In this document: positions 8,497-23,400 of the stretch, piece after piece
Layout: every line of letters begins with the position of its first letter
How positions within the stretch are numbered: position 1 is the stretch's first letter
Assembly: GCA_017530105.1 (NCBI GenBank)
Contig: JAFXMW010000078.1
Location: 1 to 44,148, forward strand
Length of the DNA stretch: 44,148 nt
Reading direction: 5' to 3'
Origin: Bacteroidales bacterium
GTDB taxonomy: Bacteria > Bacteroidota > Bacteroidia > Bacteroidales > P3
Translations under genes and position numbers: made by a program
Notes under the pieces: generated by a model
Told to the model about the DNA's origin: nothing
What the model saw: the letters and a program-made list of their open reading frames with translations, nothing else
Databases searched by the model: none

Positions 8497-11400
8497 ATGA
8501 GGACACCATTACACAAACTTCTCGCAGTCATACTATTACAACTAATCATCCCTGCGAGTTATGCACAATACTCTGTTAATTTAGCCAACAACGACACTGT
8601 CTGGATAGACGGTTGCCAGCACCCCGACGGGACAATTTACGACAACGGGGGCCCCGACGGTAATTACTCCAACGGTTTCAACGGCTATGCCGTCATCAGT
8701 GTGCCCGCAGGGGTCTCCATCTCTCTTTGGGGGTCCTTTCACACCGAAAGTGGCTACGACTGGTTCTCGGTCTACAACAGCGTCGGCACCGGAGGCTCCC
8801 CGCTCGCCGACCATAAAACAGGGGAGGGAACGCTGACCCCCACCGTCGTCTCCACCTCAGGCTATATGACCATTTATTTCCACACCGACGGCTCCGTCCC
8901 TTACCCCGGCCTCGTCCTCAACTATTCATGTAGGGGCGTGGGGGAGGATTGCACCAACGGTCCCGAATCGGTAACAGTGACCAATATCACCACTTCATCC
9001 GCCCAGATAAACTGGAACGCCACAAACCCCTCCGGTCCATTCCTGGTCGACGTGAACGGAACCCTGCACACTCTCAATACCAACAGTCTGAGCCTTACCG
9101 GGCTGAACGCCAACACCCACTACGACTTCGCCATCAGCAGCGTGGCCGACGACTGGGCTCCCTGCTGCACCGCCCGCGAGAGTTTCCGCACAGCCTGCGG
9201 CACCATGGACCCTCCCATGCAAGAGAGTTTCGACGACTACGGAACAGGCTATAACATCCTGCCTACCTGCTGGACCAAACTGCTCAACTACGACGACACC
9301 CTCAACGAACCCCAGATTGTGGGCAACCCCTACAGCAGCTCGCCGGGAGCCCTGCGCATGTACTGCGGCAGCAACAACGACGGCAACCACTATTCTATGG
9401 CTATCGGACCGCGGATGAATGTGGCGGACATCGCCACCATGTCGGTACGATTCAGTCTCCGCGCAGCATACAGCGGCACCTACATCATTGTGGGCGTATG
9501 CGACAGCACCCTGCGCAGCAACAACAACTTCACACCCGTCGACACCGTCACCATCGACAACATCAATCTATGGGAGGAAAAAGTCGTCAGCCTTGCCCCC
9601 TACACGGGTACAGGCAAATACATCGCCTTCCGTATGCAGCGCAGCCTGCAGACGGGCGACGGACGTTTCCTTTTCATCGACGATGTGGCCCTCATCCCCT
9701 GCGGCACCTGGAACGAACGCCTATACAACCGTACATACAACAGCATGTGGCTCAGCTTCGACACCATCGGGTCGCCCACGGTGAATGTCGAATACGGTGT
9801 TGCCGGATTCACTCCCGGCACAGGTACAACTCTGACAGGGGTCTCCTCTCCCCTCCGCCTCACCGGACTCACCCCCTCCACACTATACGACGTGCGCATC
9901 CAGCCCCACTGCTCTGGTGTTCAGTCGGAAGAACGCCCCCTGCAATGGTCCACCCTTGAACCTCCCGACAACAACCTGAACTTCTGCACTACCTTCGACG
10001 ACTCCCCCGACCTGCCGCCGCTCTGGCGGGGTACCGACTACTACGACGGCACGCCCTGCACCTCCACCAACCGCTTCAGGAATGGCAACCGCGCCCTGCG
10101 TATGCGCCCATACTACACCAGCACCATGCCCATCGCCGTCCTCCCTCTTACCGACACAGTATCGTTGCGGCACCTCAGCGTAGCCTTCTATCTCTATTCC
10201 GACGGCTACACCTCCGGACGCATCGAGGTGGGTGTGATGGACTACCCCGAAAACGCCTCCAGCTTCACCCCCGTCGACACTGTGTTTTGCACCGCCAGCA
10301 ACAGATGGCTATACAAACAGGTGTCGCTAAACCGCTACACAGGCGTCGGGCAATATATCGCCCTGCGAGCCTCCGACCCCAACACAGCCTACAATTCAAT
10401 GTATATCGACGACCTGCAGCTTGCCTCATGCCTCGTCGACGGCGTCCACCTCACCAACATCGGCTCCCATTCCATCGAAATACGGTGGGACACTGTCGAC
10501 ACCCGTTTCCATGGCGACAGCATCGTGGTGGAATATGGTGGCATCGGATTCACCGAAGGCTCCGGCACACGGCTTGTCATACCCGTGCGAGGCAACACCG
10601 TGCAAACTGCAGGCAGATGGCAGAAAACAGTCATCAGCGGTCTGATGGCAGACTCCACCTATCAGTTTATCGTCTACGGGCTATGCGACACAATGGTACA
10701 GCACTGCGACGCCGTCCGACCGTCCGCGCACACCCTCCCTCAGGACATCCTCCTGCCCTACTGCATGAACCTCGAAGGCATGGCCGACGGCTCCTACCCC
10801 TCGGGATGGCACCGCCCCTCAATGTACGACAACACCCCCCGCATCATCACGGGCGGCACCCCCCGCCACACCGGCACCAGTGCTCTCTACCTCCTCTCCT
10901 ACCACGACCTCGAAAACCACTCCACCATAGTGCTGCCCCTGTTCGAAACCGACAGCATCAACGGACTTGTGGTGAGCTTCTACACCTGGAGCGAAGCAAG
11001 CAACGGACAAACGCTCGAAATCGGAGTGATGGACAACCCCGACGACGAAAACACCTTCACCACTGTTGTCTCCACACCCGTAGCCTACAACTACTGGGAA
11101 AGCCATGTACACACACTCAACGGCTACACCGGCACAGGACGCTACATCGCCATACGCACACGCAACAGCAACTACTGGACCTACGGCGGAGTATGGATTG
11201 ACGACCTCATCGTCAGCGATGCAGCAGCGCGCAACCGCACCGTAAGCAGCATCACATCGCATGGCGCCACCTTCACCTGGCAGCCCTGCGGACGTGCCTA
11301 CAACGGAGCCATCGTCGAGTGGGGTCCCTCAGGCTTCGCCCGCGGCACAGGCACCAGTGTCACCGTCGACGCCAACACCTTCAGCCTCACCGTCGACACG

Positions 11401-14400
11401 CTGCAGCCCAACACCACCTACGACTGCTACATCACCGCCATCAGCAACACCACAGAAACCACATGCAACTTTGGCTGCAACACCTTCACCACCCTCGAAT
11501 ACCCCACCGCCGCTTCATACTGCTATGGATTCGAAGATGTCCCAACCTACGGATTCCCCAACGGCTGGAGCCGCCCCGTCACCTTCGACAGCCGCCCACG
11601 TGTCGAGGACATAGCCCGAACAGGCAACCGCTCACTCTTCCTCAGGTCATACAACTGCGGTGAAAACAGCAACTACAGCAGCATGGCCGTCATGCCCTAT
11701 TTGGAAGAGACCGACCTCACCGGACTCACCCTCACCTTCTACACCCGAGGCTACAACTACTACTCCCGCAACCGGCTCTACGTAGGGATGCTCACCAACC
11801 CTGTCGACCCCGCCACCTTCGACACCATAGCCGAAATCGACTACAACTGGTCCGACAATTGGCAGCGTCACACCATAGACCTTTCAACCTACGCCGGCAC
11901 CGGACGCCACATAGCCTTTTGTTGCTCCACCCTTTACTCCTGCAACGACGGCTACCTCTACATCGACGACATCACAATCAGCAGCTGCGACCTCACCGAC
12001 ATCCACCTCTACAGTGTCACCTCCCACGATGCCTGGCTCACCTGGTCCACCACCGGGGACGTCGACAGTGTAGAAGTCGAATACATCAACACCACCTCCG
12101 CTACCCCCGTCGTCATCACCAACGCCACACCGCCCCTGCACCTCGCGGGCCTCGACAGCGATGCCACCTACACCTGCCAACTACGGCCCCACTGCACCGG
12201 AAGCGCCAACAGCTGCAGCAACAACATCTACACCTTCACCACCCGCACCGACAGCATCGTCCCCGGCCATTGCGAAAACTTCAACTGGATGAACTACAAC
12301 CAAACACCACAATACTGGACAACCCTGAAAAACCACGACAGCCGCCCATGGATAATAGACAACCCCAGCACCGACTACTGCACCTCCCCGTCACGCTCCA
12401 TCGAATTCTACACCTGTTCCGGCAACGGAAACGGCAACTTCCTCGTCATGCCCGCTACCGAAAATCCCGTGGCCGGAGGCGTAATATCATTCTCACTCCG
12501 CTGCACCAACAGCGATGTCCGCAACCGCGCCCGGCTCACCGTAGGCGTCATCACCCTGCCCTACGACAGCACCACCTTCGTCCCAATCCGCACCCTATAC
12601 CCCACATACCAATGGAAACGCTACAACATCGACCTCTCCTCCTACACCGGCACAGCCCGCCACATAGCCTTCCGCTACACCAGCCTCGACGGCTGCCACT
12701 ACACCTACCTCGACGACCTCGGCTACAGCCTCTGCCGCCCCGGCGACCTACGCGCCACCAACATCACCGACCAGAGCGTCCGCCTCACATGGCGCCACTA
12801 CGGCACCCACACAGCCGCCACCACCTACACCGTCGAATACGGCCCCGCAGGCTACACCCCCGGCTCCGGCACCCTCCTCCGAACCACCGACACCTCCGTC
12901 ACCATCTCAGGACTCACCAACAGCACCAGCTACCGCTTCTCCGTCTGGTCCTCGTGCCAGGACAGCAACGAGTGCCAGCAAGAGCACGTCACCATCCACA
13001 CCCTCGACGAACCGCTCCTCACCCCCTTCTGCAACAACTTCGACAGCGAAACCCCCGACCAAATGCCTGCCGACTGGACCCGCACCTACGGCGACCAATA
13101 CCCCCGCATCTCCACCCAACGGTATAAAACCTCCAACCAATCCCTGCAATTCTACTCCTACTGCTGCAACAACTGGTCCGACCAAACCTCCATGTGTGCC
13201 ATGCCCGTCGTCAGCACCGTGGGCACCCAACTCTACATCGACTTCTACTACTACAACGAAAATCCCAACGCCACGCTCCAGATAGGTCTCATGACCAATC
13301 CCCACGACACCAACACCTTCACCCTCCTCCACACCATCCGCGGCGGCAGCAGCTGGAACCGCGTCAAACGCAACCTCTCCCCCTATACCGGCAACGCCCC
13401 CTACATCGCCTTCCGCTACCGTGCAGCCTACTGCTCCAGCGGATACGCCTACATCGACGACATCACCCTCCGCACCTGCGCCATCACCTCATGCAACCTC
13501 AGCGGATTGGGGCAAGACGGTGTCGATGTCGTATGGCACACATCCCCCGGCTGCCCCGGCGTCTGGATGACCTACGGCCTCAGCGGCAGCAGCCAAAGCC
13601 CCCCCACCTACCACACCTCCAGCCCCATCCACATCTCCGGACTCACCGAAGCCACCCAATTCACCGTCCACCTCTGGCCCCAATGCGACAGCACCCCCGA
13701 CAACTGCAACTACGAAACCCTGCGCGAAGAAACCCTCCACACATGGGTCAACATACCCTACTGCACCAATTTCGACGGCATCGCCTCCAACAGCTTCCCC
13801 AACAACTGGCGTAGGCTCTCCACCGTGGGCAGCGACTACCCCCGCACCTCTTCCAGCGTGCGACACAGCGAGAACAACTCCATGCAATTCTACGCCACCG
13901 ACAGCCTCTTCAGTCTCGCCGCCATGCCCACCATCAACCCCACCTCCAGCTGCATGGCCGTGAGCGGTCTCTATGCCAACTTCTGGACACGCTTCAACGG
14001 CTACACCTCCTCTGCCCGACTCGTGATAGGTGTGATGACCGACATCCTCGACACCAACAGTTTCATAGGTGTCGACACCCTTATCGGAAACAACGCAGAG
14101 TGGGAACATCACACCCTCTCGCTCTCCGCCTACACCGGCAACGGCCACATCATCGCCTTCAAACTCCTCTCCTCCGACGGCAGCTGGTGCGAATGTTACC
14201 TCGACGACCTCTGTATCGAGAAATGTGTCGCCTCCGACCTCACCATCACCGACATCACCCAGAACTCCATCACCGTCAACTGGACTTCCCAAGGCTCCCG
14301 GGGGCTCATCGTTGAATACGGCCCCCGTGGCTTCGCCCACGGCCACGGCACCTTCGACACCCTCCTCAACAGCCCCGCAACCATCGAAGGGTTGTCGGAG

Positions 14401-17400
14401 TTGACCGAATATGAATTCAATTTCAAGTCGCTCTGCGATTGCGAAATCATCGGCGCTACCTATCTTCCTGGAGGCGGCAGCCCCGGCACCACCTCCGGCG
14501 GCAGCTGGGGTGGCGGTGGCGGCACCGGAGGCGGTGGCGGAGGCGCCGGCGGCGGATGGGGCGGCGGCACAGGCGTCGTCATCACCACCCAAGCCCACTA
14601 CCTCGAAATTCCCTACTGCGAATCCTACGAGACCTACGACACCCTCCCATTCCCCACAGGCTACCGTCGCATCGTCGGCTCCTCTAACCTCTATCCCGCT
14701 CTCACCACCACCAACCACCACAGCGGCGAATCCTGCATCGCCCTCTACACCACCACCGACACCGCCTGCTACATGTCGCTCCCGCCCCTCGAGGAAAACA
14801 CCACCAACGAAATGGTATTGACCTTCTACGCCTACGCCACCAATGGCTACGCAACAACAACCGACGTGCTGCATATTGGCATCATGACCAACCCTGACGA
14901 CCCAACCACCTACACCGAAATCAACGCATACCGGCTCGCCAGCACCGCCCGCTGGCAGCAGTTCAGTGTCGACCTCGCCCCCTACGCAGGCTCAGGGCAA
15001 TACATCACCTTCCGCTACAAACCCCTTTATGCCAGTTACATCTATTACATCGACGACATCTACGTCGGTCGATGCGGCATCTCAGATGTCCATTTCACCA
15101 CTTCGCCCACCACGGTACAGGTTGCCTGGACCTCCCTGTACAACCCCTCCGCCGTCAACATCGAGTATGGCCGCCAAGGGTACGACCGCGACGACAGCAC
15201 CTACTCCCCCACAGTCATCACCGCCCATTACAGCCCCTACACAATCGTCGGCATCGACCCCGACAGCAACTACGATTTCTACATCATGGCGCAGTGCAAC
15301 GACACCGACATGGCCCTCTGCTCTCCCGTGGCCTACACCCTCAACCCCATGCTCTACCCTCCCTACTGTCAGGATTTCGAGGACCTGCCCTCCGGCGTGC
15401 TCCCCGACCACTGGAAAGTGGTACGCGGCCGCGATCAATATCCCTTAACCGAAACCCAATACGACCAGCAGGTTGTAGCCTTCTCGCCCTGTTCCGGCCA
15501 CGACAACACCGTCCTGCTGCGTCCCCTGCCCTCCGGCGACTCGCTGGGCGGCAAATGGGTCTACGCCTATTTCTCCACCTCCAACAACAACTACATCTAC
15601 CTCGACTTCGGCACCCTCACCGACACCTCCGATGCCAACACCTTTGTGCAGATGGCCTCTATCAACAACCAACAAACCAACACCCTGCAAGAATTCAACA
15701 TACAGCTCAGCGGCGGCAACCCCGCCTACAACCGTTTTGCCATCCGCGCCCGCAGCACCTCGGGATGCCGTTGGATCAGGCTCTCCAAACTTGCCCTCTC
15801 CAACTATCCCTACCCCACTGCTCTCAGCAGCTCCGTCTACGGCTCCTCCAGCCGCCGGATTACATGGAGTGGACAATACAACAACCCTTACTACACCATC
15901 CTCTACGGCTACGGCGACAACTGGCGCACCCTCGCCAGCGACAGTTGCCAGGCCCTGCTCAACAACCTCGAACCCTCGCAGACCTACCAGGTCTTTTTCA
16001 TCAGCCCTGCGGGCGAACGCCTCTGTCTGCCCTACACCTTCACCACCCCCGATGCCGTATCTCTGCCCTATTGCGAAAACTTCGACACCTACGACAACCT
16101 TGTCGTACCCCCCGGATGGTACAGCCATAGCGCCTACGGCGACAACTACCCCCGCACTTACAACTACTCCTACAACAGCTGCTGCCGCACCCTCGACTTC
16201 TACACCGACTACAGCCACCTGCAATACACCGCCCTCCCCGATTTCAATATCGACAGTGTACGTCATCTCGACCTCCAGTTCTCGCTGCGTATCGACTACA
16301 TCAGCCGTACACGCCTTGTTGTCGGTGTGATGGACGACCGCGCCGACTTCAACACCTTCACCCCTGTCGACACACTCACCTGCCCCACCGGCAGCGTATA
16401 CTACCCCCAGCATGTCTCTCTGGCTCGTTATAACGGCACAGGACGTTTCGTCACCTTCCTCATCTCCACCACAGGCGGACGTGAGCCTCTCTATCTCGAC
16501 GACCTGCAGGTCTCCGCCTGTTCCCTGCCCGACATCACTGTGGCGGGTTCCAGACAGATGAAAGCCTCCCTCCCCGACAGCAGCACCACAGCCGACTACT
16601 GGATAGAATACGGTCCCCAAGGATGCTCGCAAGGCGACAGCACCAACACCCTGCTACACGTCACCCAAAACCCCTATTACATCACCGAACTCGAGCCCAA
16701 CACCCAATACAGTTTCTTTACCCGCTGTTTCGAAGAATACCCCACCTGCGCCCCCCCCGTCATCCTCACCACCACAGACGAACTGCACATCCCCTTCTGC
16801 GAAAACTTCGACACCTGCCCCAACTACCAGATGCCAAACGGATGGACCCGGCACAATAGTTACAACAGCAACTACCCCCGCAAGAACAGCGACGGCATCA
16901 TCCAGTTTTACAACAACTGCAATAACAACAGCCGAAGCTACGCCGTTATGCCCGATGTGGCCATCGATTCACTCAACCGTCTCGACCTCTACTTCGACCT
17001 CTACAATGAACGTGCCCAGTTCCTCATGATTGTCGGCGTAATGTCCGACAAAGACGACCCCGAAACCTTCATCCCCGTCGACACTGTGCAAAACATCCCC
17101 ACCAACTCATGGCAGCCCGTTCACGCCTCGCTGCACAACTACCACGGAGCTGGCCGGTTCATAACCTTCTGCATGGTCAACACCACAGGCAATTGCAATT
17201 CCATGTACATCGACAACCTGCGCATCAACGACCATCCCACCCCCTCATACGCTCTCACCGGTGCCACCACCGTCACCGTCACCTCCAACGACACCCTCTC
17301 GCCCGACTACTGGATAGAATATGGTCCCGAAGGCTGCAACCCCGGCGACACCACCAACACATGGCTGCACATCACCTCCCCCACCTACTCCATAACCGGC

Positions 17401-20400
17401 CTCGACACCATGACAACCTACCACTTCTACCACCATTCCGACAGCGGCGACGTCACCTGCTTCCCCCCGCAGTCCGTCACCACCTCAGTCGAAGTAGCCT
17501 TGCCCTATTGCGAAAATTTTGAAAGCTACGCCTATGATATCCTTTCAGGAGGTTGGATGGCCTACCCCGACTGCAACTATTATAGCACTCTCACCCATAT
17601 TTGGTATGTCTCCTACGGATGGACACAAAGTGTCAATCTCGAATTTACAGGCTACTGCAACCAATGGGTATTGATGCCCTCCATTGCCCTGAATGGCAAC
17701 ACTGACATTCAGTTTTCATGCCGCTTGGGCGTAAATGGATATTGCCAATCCCAATTCGTCCAGGTGGGCATTTTGACCGACCGTCAGAATATGGACTCCT
17801 TCATCCCTGTCGAAACCTTGCAATGCTCGGCGAACTCGGTTTCCCAGCCGAAGGTTGTCAACTTCCACGGCCTCGACGGTGTGTCGGCCAATATTGCATT
17901 CCGCTACATCAACAATGTCGGAGGCTATTCAATGTATATGGACAACATTTCTGTGTCGGCAATCCCGATGCCGGATATTAACATCGTTGCCTACAATGCC
18001 ATTGAGATTGTATCCGACACTTCGTTCCCCTTCCACCCCTACTGGATACGCCTCGGTGCCGACGGTGTCGACAGCATGATTCTTGTCGACTCGACGCCTT
18101 TCCCTATCCACGGGCTGACCCCATCGACCTCTTATTGCGTCACCCTCTACGAGGACAGCATCACCCCCTCGTGCCACGAAGCCGTCTGCTTCACCACTTC
18201 GCATCTGCAATCCCTCCCCTACTGCGAGGAGTTCGCCGACTACGGCACAGGCTCCGGGGCTTTCCCCACAGGCTGGCAACGTCTCATAGGCGACAACAAC
18301 AGCAACAGGCTATACATCCAACACGACTACGATGCACCCGACTACCGCGACCTGCGTTTCGAGACCTACAACGGGATGTACCTCTACGCCGTGTTGCCCG
18401 AAATGGATGTCGACAGCCTCCGCAACCTCTCGCTCCGCGCCACGATGTGGAGTTCATCCGACCCTGCCACCCTGTTCCTCGAGGTGGGCGTGATGACGGA
18501 CATGAGCGACACGGGCTCTTTCACAGTGGTGGACACCCTGCGGGGCACCCAGTCCCAATGTTGGGAGCCCGTGTCGGCACGTCTGGAGCGGTACAGCGGT
18601 GCAGGCCGCTTTGTTGCCCTCCGCATGAGGGAGACCACCGGCAACTCGCGCGCCATCTGGATTGACCGTCTCGAGGTGCTTCCCTGCGACATCCCCGCAG
18701 GGGTTCGCGCCAGCCTGTCGCGACACAACGAGGTGCGCATCGACTCGAGGGAGCCTTCCCGGACAGGCTTCTGGCTGGAGTATGGCACTACGGGGTTCCA
18801 GCAGGGCACGGGACATTTTGTCCGTGTCGACAGCCTCCCCCTCTTTCTCACACTGCAGAACCGCACTTCTTACGACTTCTACTTCCGGTGCGACAGCCTC
18901 TCTCCCACCTGTACACCTCCCCACACCGTCACCACTCAGGACGGCCCGTTGCCGTTGCCCCTGTGCATCAATTTCGACACCTGCCAGAACAACCGTATGC
19001 CCTACGGTTGGCACAACCTAAGGGTGCCGCAGGAGAGTGGCAACGACTGCTATGTCTATAGCGACCAAAGCCACACCCCTGTCAGGTCGCTGCGCTTCTA
19101 CTCCAATTCCACCGAACGCAAACCATACGCGGTGCTGCCGGATTTGCAGGTGGAAAGCCTGTCGCAACTGGCTGTGTCGTTCTGGATGCGGTGCAACAAC
19201 TACGGCACTTTTATCCTCGAACTCGGTGTGATGAGCGACCCATACGACGCCAGCTCTTTCATCTCTATTAAACGTTTCACCAATACGCAGAGTAACACTT
19301 GGCAGCGGATGCAGGCGGTACTGTCCAGTGCTCCAGCCGATGCCCGTTTTGTGGCTTTCCGCCTGACAAAGACTTCGGGCAGCTACGACTGGCTGTATCT
19401 GGACGATTTGTATATCGATACCTGCGGAGCTTCGGATTTACAGGTGAGCGGGCTCACCTCCGACCACCTTACGCTGGACTGGCGTCAGACGGGGCAACCT
19501 ACGGTGACGCTGGAATACGGACCCATAGGCTTTGCCGCGGGCAGTGGCACTACAATCCATCCCGCCAGTCCACCACTGACAGTGACGGGTCTTGACAATC
19601 TGATGAATTATGAATTCCGTTTCTCTGCCTCGTGCGGCGGCAGCATGCTGTGGGATTTCTGCAACACGTTTTATTGCGACACGGTGACCCTCTTCACCCC
19701 GGCAGGAGGTACGGGATGTATCGACCCGACAAACCTGACTGCAGACTACACGACGTGTACATACGGCTCGTACAGCAACCCCCGCAGCCATATGGGAATA
19801 GTGGACTTGGGCAACCAGAGTGCTTTGAGCCGTCACACGGTGCATTACGACACGACGGAACGCGACCCGCGCACAGGTGGCTTGCTACGGACAGTTCCTG
19901 AAGGTGCGGAGGCCTCGGTGCGTCTGGGCAACTGGACTTCGAACAATTCCGACCCCGAGGCAGAGTCGGTGACGTATAGCCTTTTTGTCGACCCGTCGTC
20001 GTTCGACTTGTTGATTCTGAAATATGCAGCTGTGTTGCAGGACCCTGAGCACAGCGCAATACAACAACCCAGGTTCAGCATCGAGATTCTCGATGAGTAC
20101 AACGGGCTGATTGACTCGCGCTGCGGGGCGGCGGACTTCATTGCCAACGCCAATCTGGGATGGAACGAGGCCGCCAACGATGTGCTGTGGAAGGACTGGA
20201 CTACGGTGGGTCTGGACATGAGCGCCTACGCCAACCAGACCATCCGCATCCGTCTGACTACCTACGACTGCGGCGAGGGCAGCCACTATGGCTATGCCTA
20301 TTTCACTCTCGACTGCCTGCTGAAGAATATCCGCGCGGAGTACTGCGGCGAGGTGGAGTCGAATGTCTTCACCATGCCCGACGGTTTCAACTACAACTGG

Positions 20401-23400
20401 TATACCGACACGGTGAACAAGACTTCGCTCTTCACAACCCAGTCCATCACTATCCCCACTTCGAACACGACTTATTTCTGCGATGTGTCGTTCGTCGACA
20501 AGGCAGATTGCTTTTTCACCATGTCGGCCTACGCGGGCACCCGCTACCCGCTGGCTTTGTTCGACTCGGTGGTGTCGCTGACGGGCTGCCGGTTCTATGT
20601 GCAGTTCAACAATCTCAGCACCGTCTCCACCGACGGGGTGACCCCCATCGGCACGGGCGAGGGCTGCGAGTCGGCCTACTGGGATTTCGGCAACGGCATG
20701 ACCTCTACCGACTATAACGGCAGCACGGTCTACACGTCGCCGGGGTCGTACGATGTGATGCTGGTTTCATACCTGGGCGGCGGCAGTTGCGCCGACACCA
20801 TTGTCAAAACGCTCGTCCTCGAATATCCGTCGGCCACTCCCGCCATCTATGGCCGCACAGACCGCTGCATGGGCGACCCCGCCGACACCATTATTGTTCA
20901 AAACGGAGTCAGCTACCAGTGGGTCGGCGGCGACTCGGCTTCGGCGGGCGACTCGGTGTTGGTGCTTGCTCCTGCAACCGACACGGTTGTCCGGTGTGTG
21001 GTGACCAGCGCGGCGGGCTGCACCGACACCCTCGCGCTCAGCATTGCCGTGCATCCCGTTTTCGACATTCACGACTCGCTGGCTTTGTGTTCCTCGGCTT
21101 TGCCTTACCTGTGGGGCGACACTACTTTGCAGGCCGGCACCGCGAGCGGCTCTTACGCCATACACCGCACGACGATGGCGGGGTGCGACAGTTCGCGGGC
21201 GATGGATTTGACCGTATGGGAAGTGTCGACGGGCGACACGACGGCAGTGGTTTGCGACAGTCTGGTGTGGTACGACTCGGTTTTCCGCCTCACGCCTGCC
21301 ACGCCTCCCACCCACACACTGACGAGTCGCCACGGTTGCGACTCGACGGTGTCGCTGCATCTGTCTGTCCTCCATTCTTCGGGCAGCAGGCTCTTCGACA
21401 CGGTTGCGGCCAACAGTCTGCCTTACCTTTACCACGGCCACGAGCTGACAGGCGACACGGTGGCAGAGGTGACTATCGCCAACGCTTCGGGTTGCGACAG
21501 CATTGTCGTCCTCCACTTGACAGTAATCTGGAACACATATAGCACCCTTTACGACACGGTATGCGACAGCGAGCTACCCTATACGTGGAACCACCGCACG
21601 TTCACCGAGGCGGGTACGCAGTACGACACGCTGGTGAACAGCCTCGGCTCGGACAGCCTGGTGACGATGATGTTGCATGTGCTTCCCACATGGCACTTCG
21701 ATTTCCACGACACGATTTGCAGCAACCAGTCGGTCACCTTCGGCGACAGCTCCTATAGCACGGCTGGCGACTACAGCCAAGCCTTGCTCACCACCGCAGG
21801 ATGCGACAGCATCCGCACCCTGCACCTCATGGTGTACAATACATCGCATACCGACACCTTGGTCACAGCCTGCGACAGCTACACATGGCATGATACCACA
21901 TTGACGCAATCCTTGTCTTTGACCGACACGCTGACCAATGTTTTCGGCTGCGACAGCACGGTGACGCTGCATCTCACCGTCAACCACTCCGATACTTCCC
22001 ACCTTTCATTCTCAGTCTGCGATAGTTTGATATGGCACGATGTATCCTACTCTGAAAGCGGTGATTTCCTCATCAACGAGGGTTTCAATACCACAGGATG
22101 TGACAGCATTACAGAATTGCACCTCGTCATTATTCATTCTGCTTCACCCAGACACCCTGCCAACCAAGCCATAATGCCAGGCGATACGGTTCGATTGATA
22201 TCAGGGGGTGCCAACTATATTTACTGGTCCGATGCCGATGGCAACACTATTGCGACAGGCGACACATTAATTGTTGCTCCCGCATCCACCACCACCTACT
22301 ACATCCATTCTTTCGACGACGGCCTTGATATTATTTCCAATGGAGGTTTTGAATCGGGAAACACTGGATTTACCTCAGACTACCAATACAGCACCAACCT
22401 TGTGCCAGAAGGGCGATATGCCATAGGATCCAACCCACGCAATTTCCACCCCGACTTTGCCATTGCTTCCGACCACACAACGGGCAGCGGCAATATGATG
22501 GTGGTTAATGGTTCGGGGAATGCAGGGACAGTTGTTTGGTCAACAAACATCCCCGTGACGCCCCATACCTATTATGCATTTGAAGCATGGTTATCCTCTG
22601 TGTCACTCGGCAACTATGCATTGATGCAATTCAGCATAAACAACTCTCAACTCGGTTCACCATTCCAAGCTCCCACATCAACCAACCAGTGGGAACGTTT
22701 CTACGAAATATGGAACAGCGGTGACGACACCACAGCCACTATCACCATTCTGAACCAGAACACAACTCTCGGAGGCAACGACTTTGCCCTCGACGACATC
22801 TCCTTCACCGACCTCTCTTTCTGCCCAACCGTCCGCAGTGTCACCGTATCAGTAGGTTCTACTCTTGATACGACCATCTGCGACAACATGCTTCCCTTTA
22901 ATTGGGGCAACACCCTGTTCACATCAGCCGGCATACAAACTGACACCGTCTTGACTTATGACGGACGAGACAGCATTGTAAATAAAGTGTTGCACGTATT
23001 ACCCACTTACAATCTCGAATACTACGACACGATTTGCAGCAACCAAAGCTACGCCTTCGAGGACTCCATCTACACCCTTACCGGCACATATACCCACCTG
23101 CTGCACACTGCCACTTCACCGCAGTGCGACAGCATCCGCACCCTGCACCTCATGGTGAACAATACATCGCATACCGACACCTTGGTCACAGCCTGCGACA
23201 GCTACACATGGCATGATACCACATTGACACAATCCTCGTCTTTGACCGACACGCTGACCAATGCATTCGGCTGCGACAGCACGGTGACGCTGCATCTCAG
23301 CATTCAGCACAGCATCACCGATACTATCAATGCAGTGATACTCGACTGGAATCTCCCATTTATCTTTGCAGGCGACACCTTTTTCACACCCATTATAGGG

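Noticed and set aside
11859-13127. 422-codon + strand frame overlapping modules 4-6
   Set aside because: The translation is almost only His, Arg, Pro and Leu, a typical shifted-frame product of C-rich codons.
13489-14874. Long open frame (461 codons) on the minus strand inside the giant gene
   Set aside because: It is opposite clear repeat modules and its translation is a Gly/Val/Ala-rich low-complexity product of the C-rich coding strand; no start context or family resemblance.
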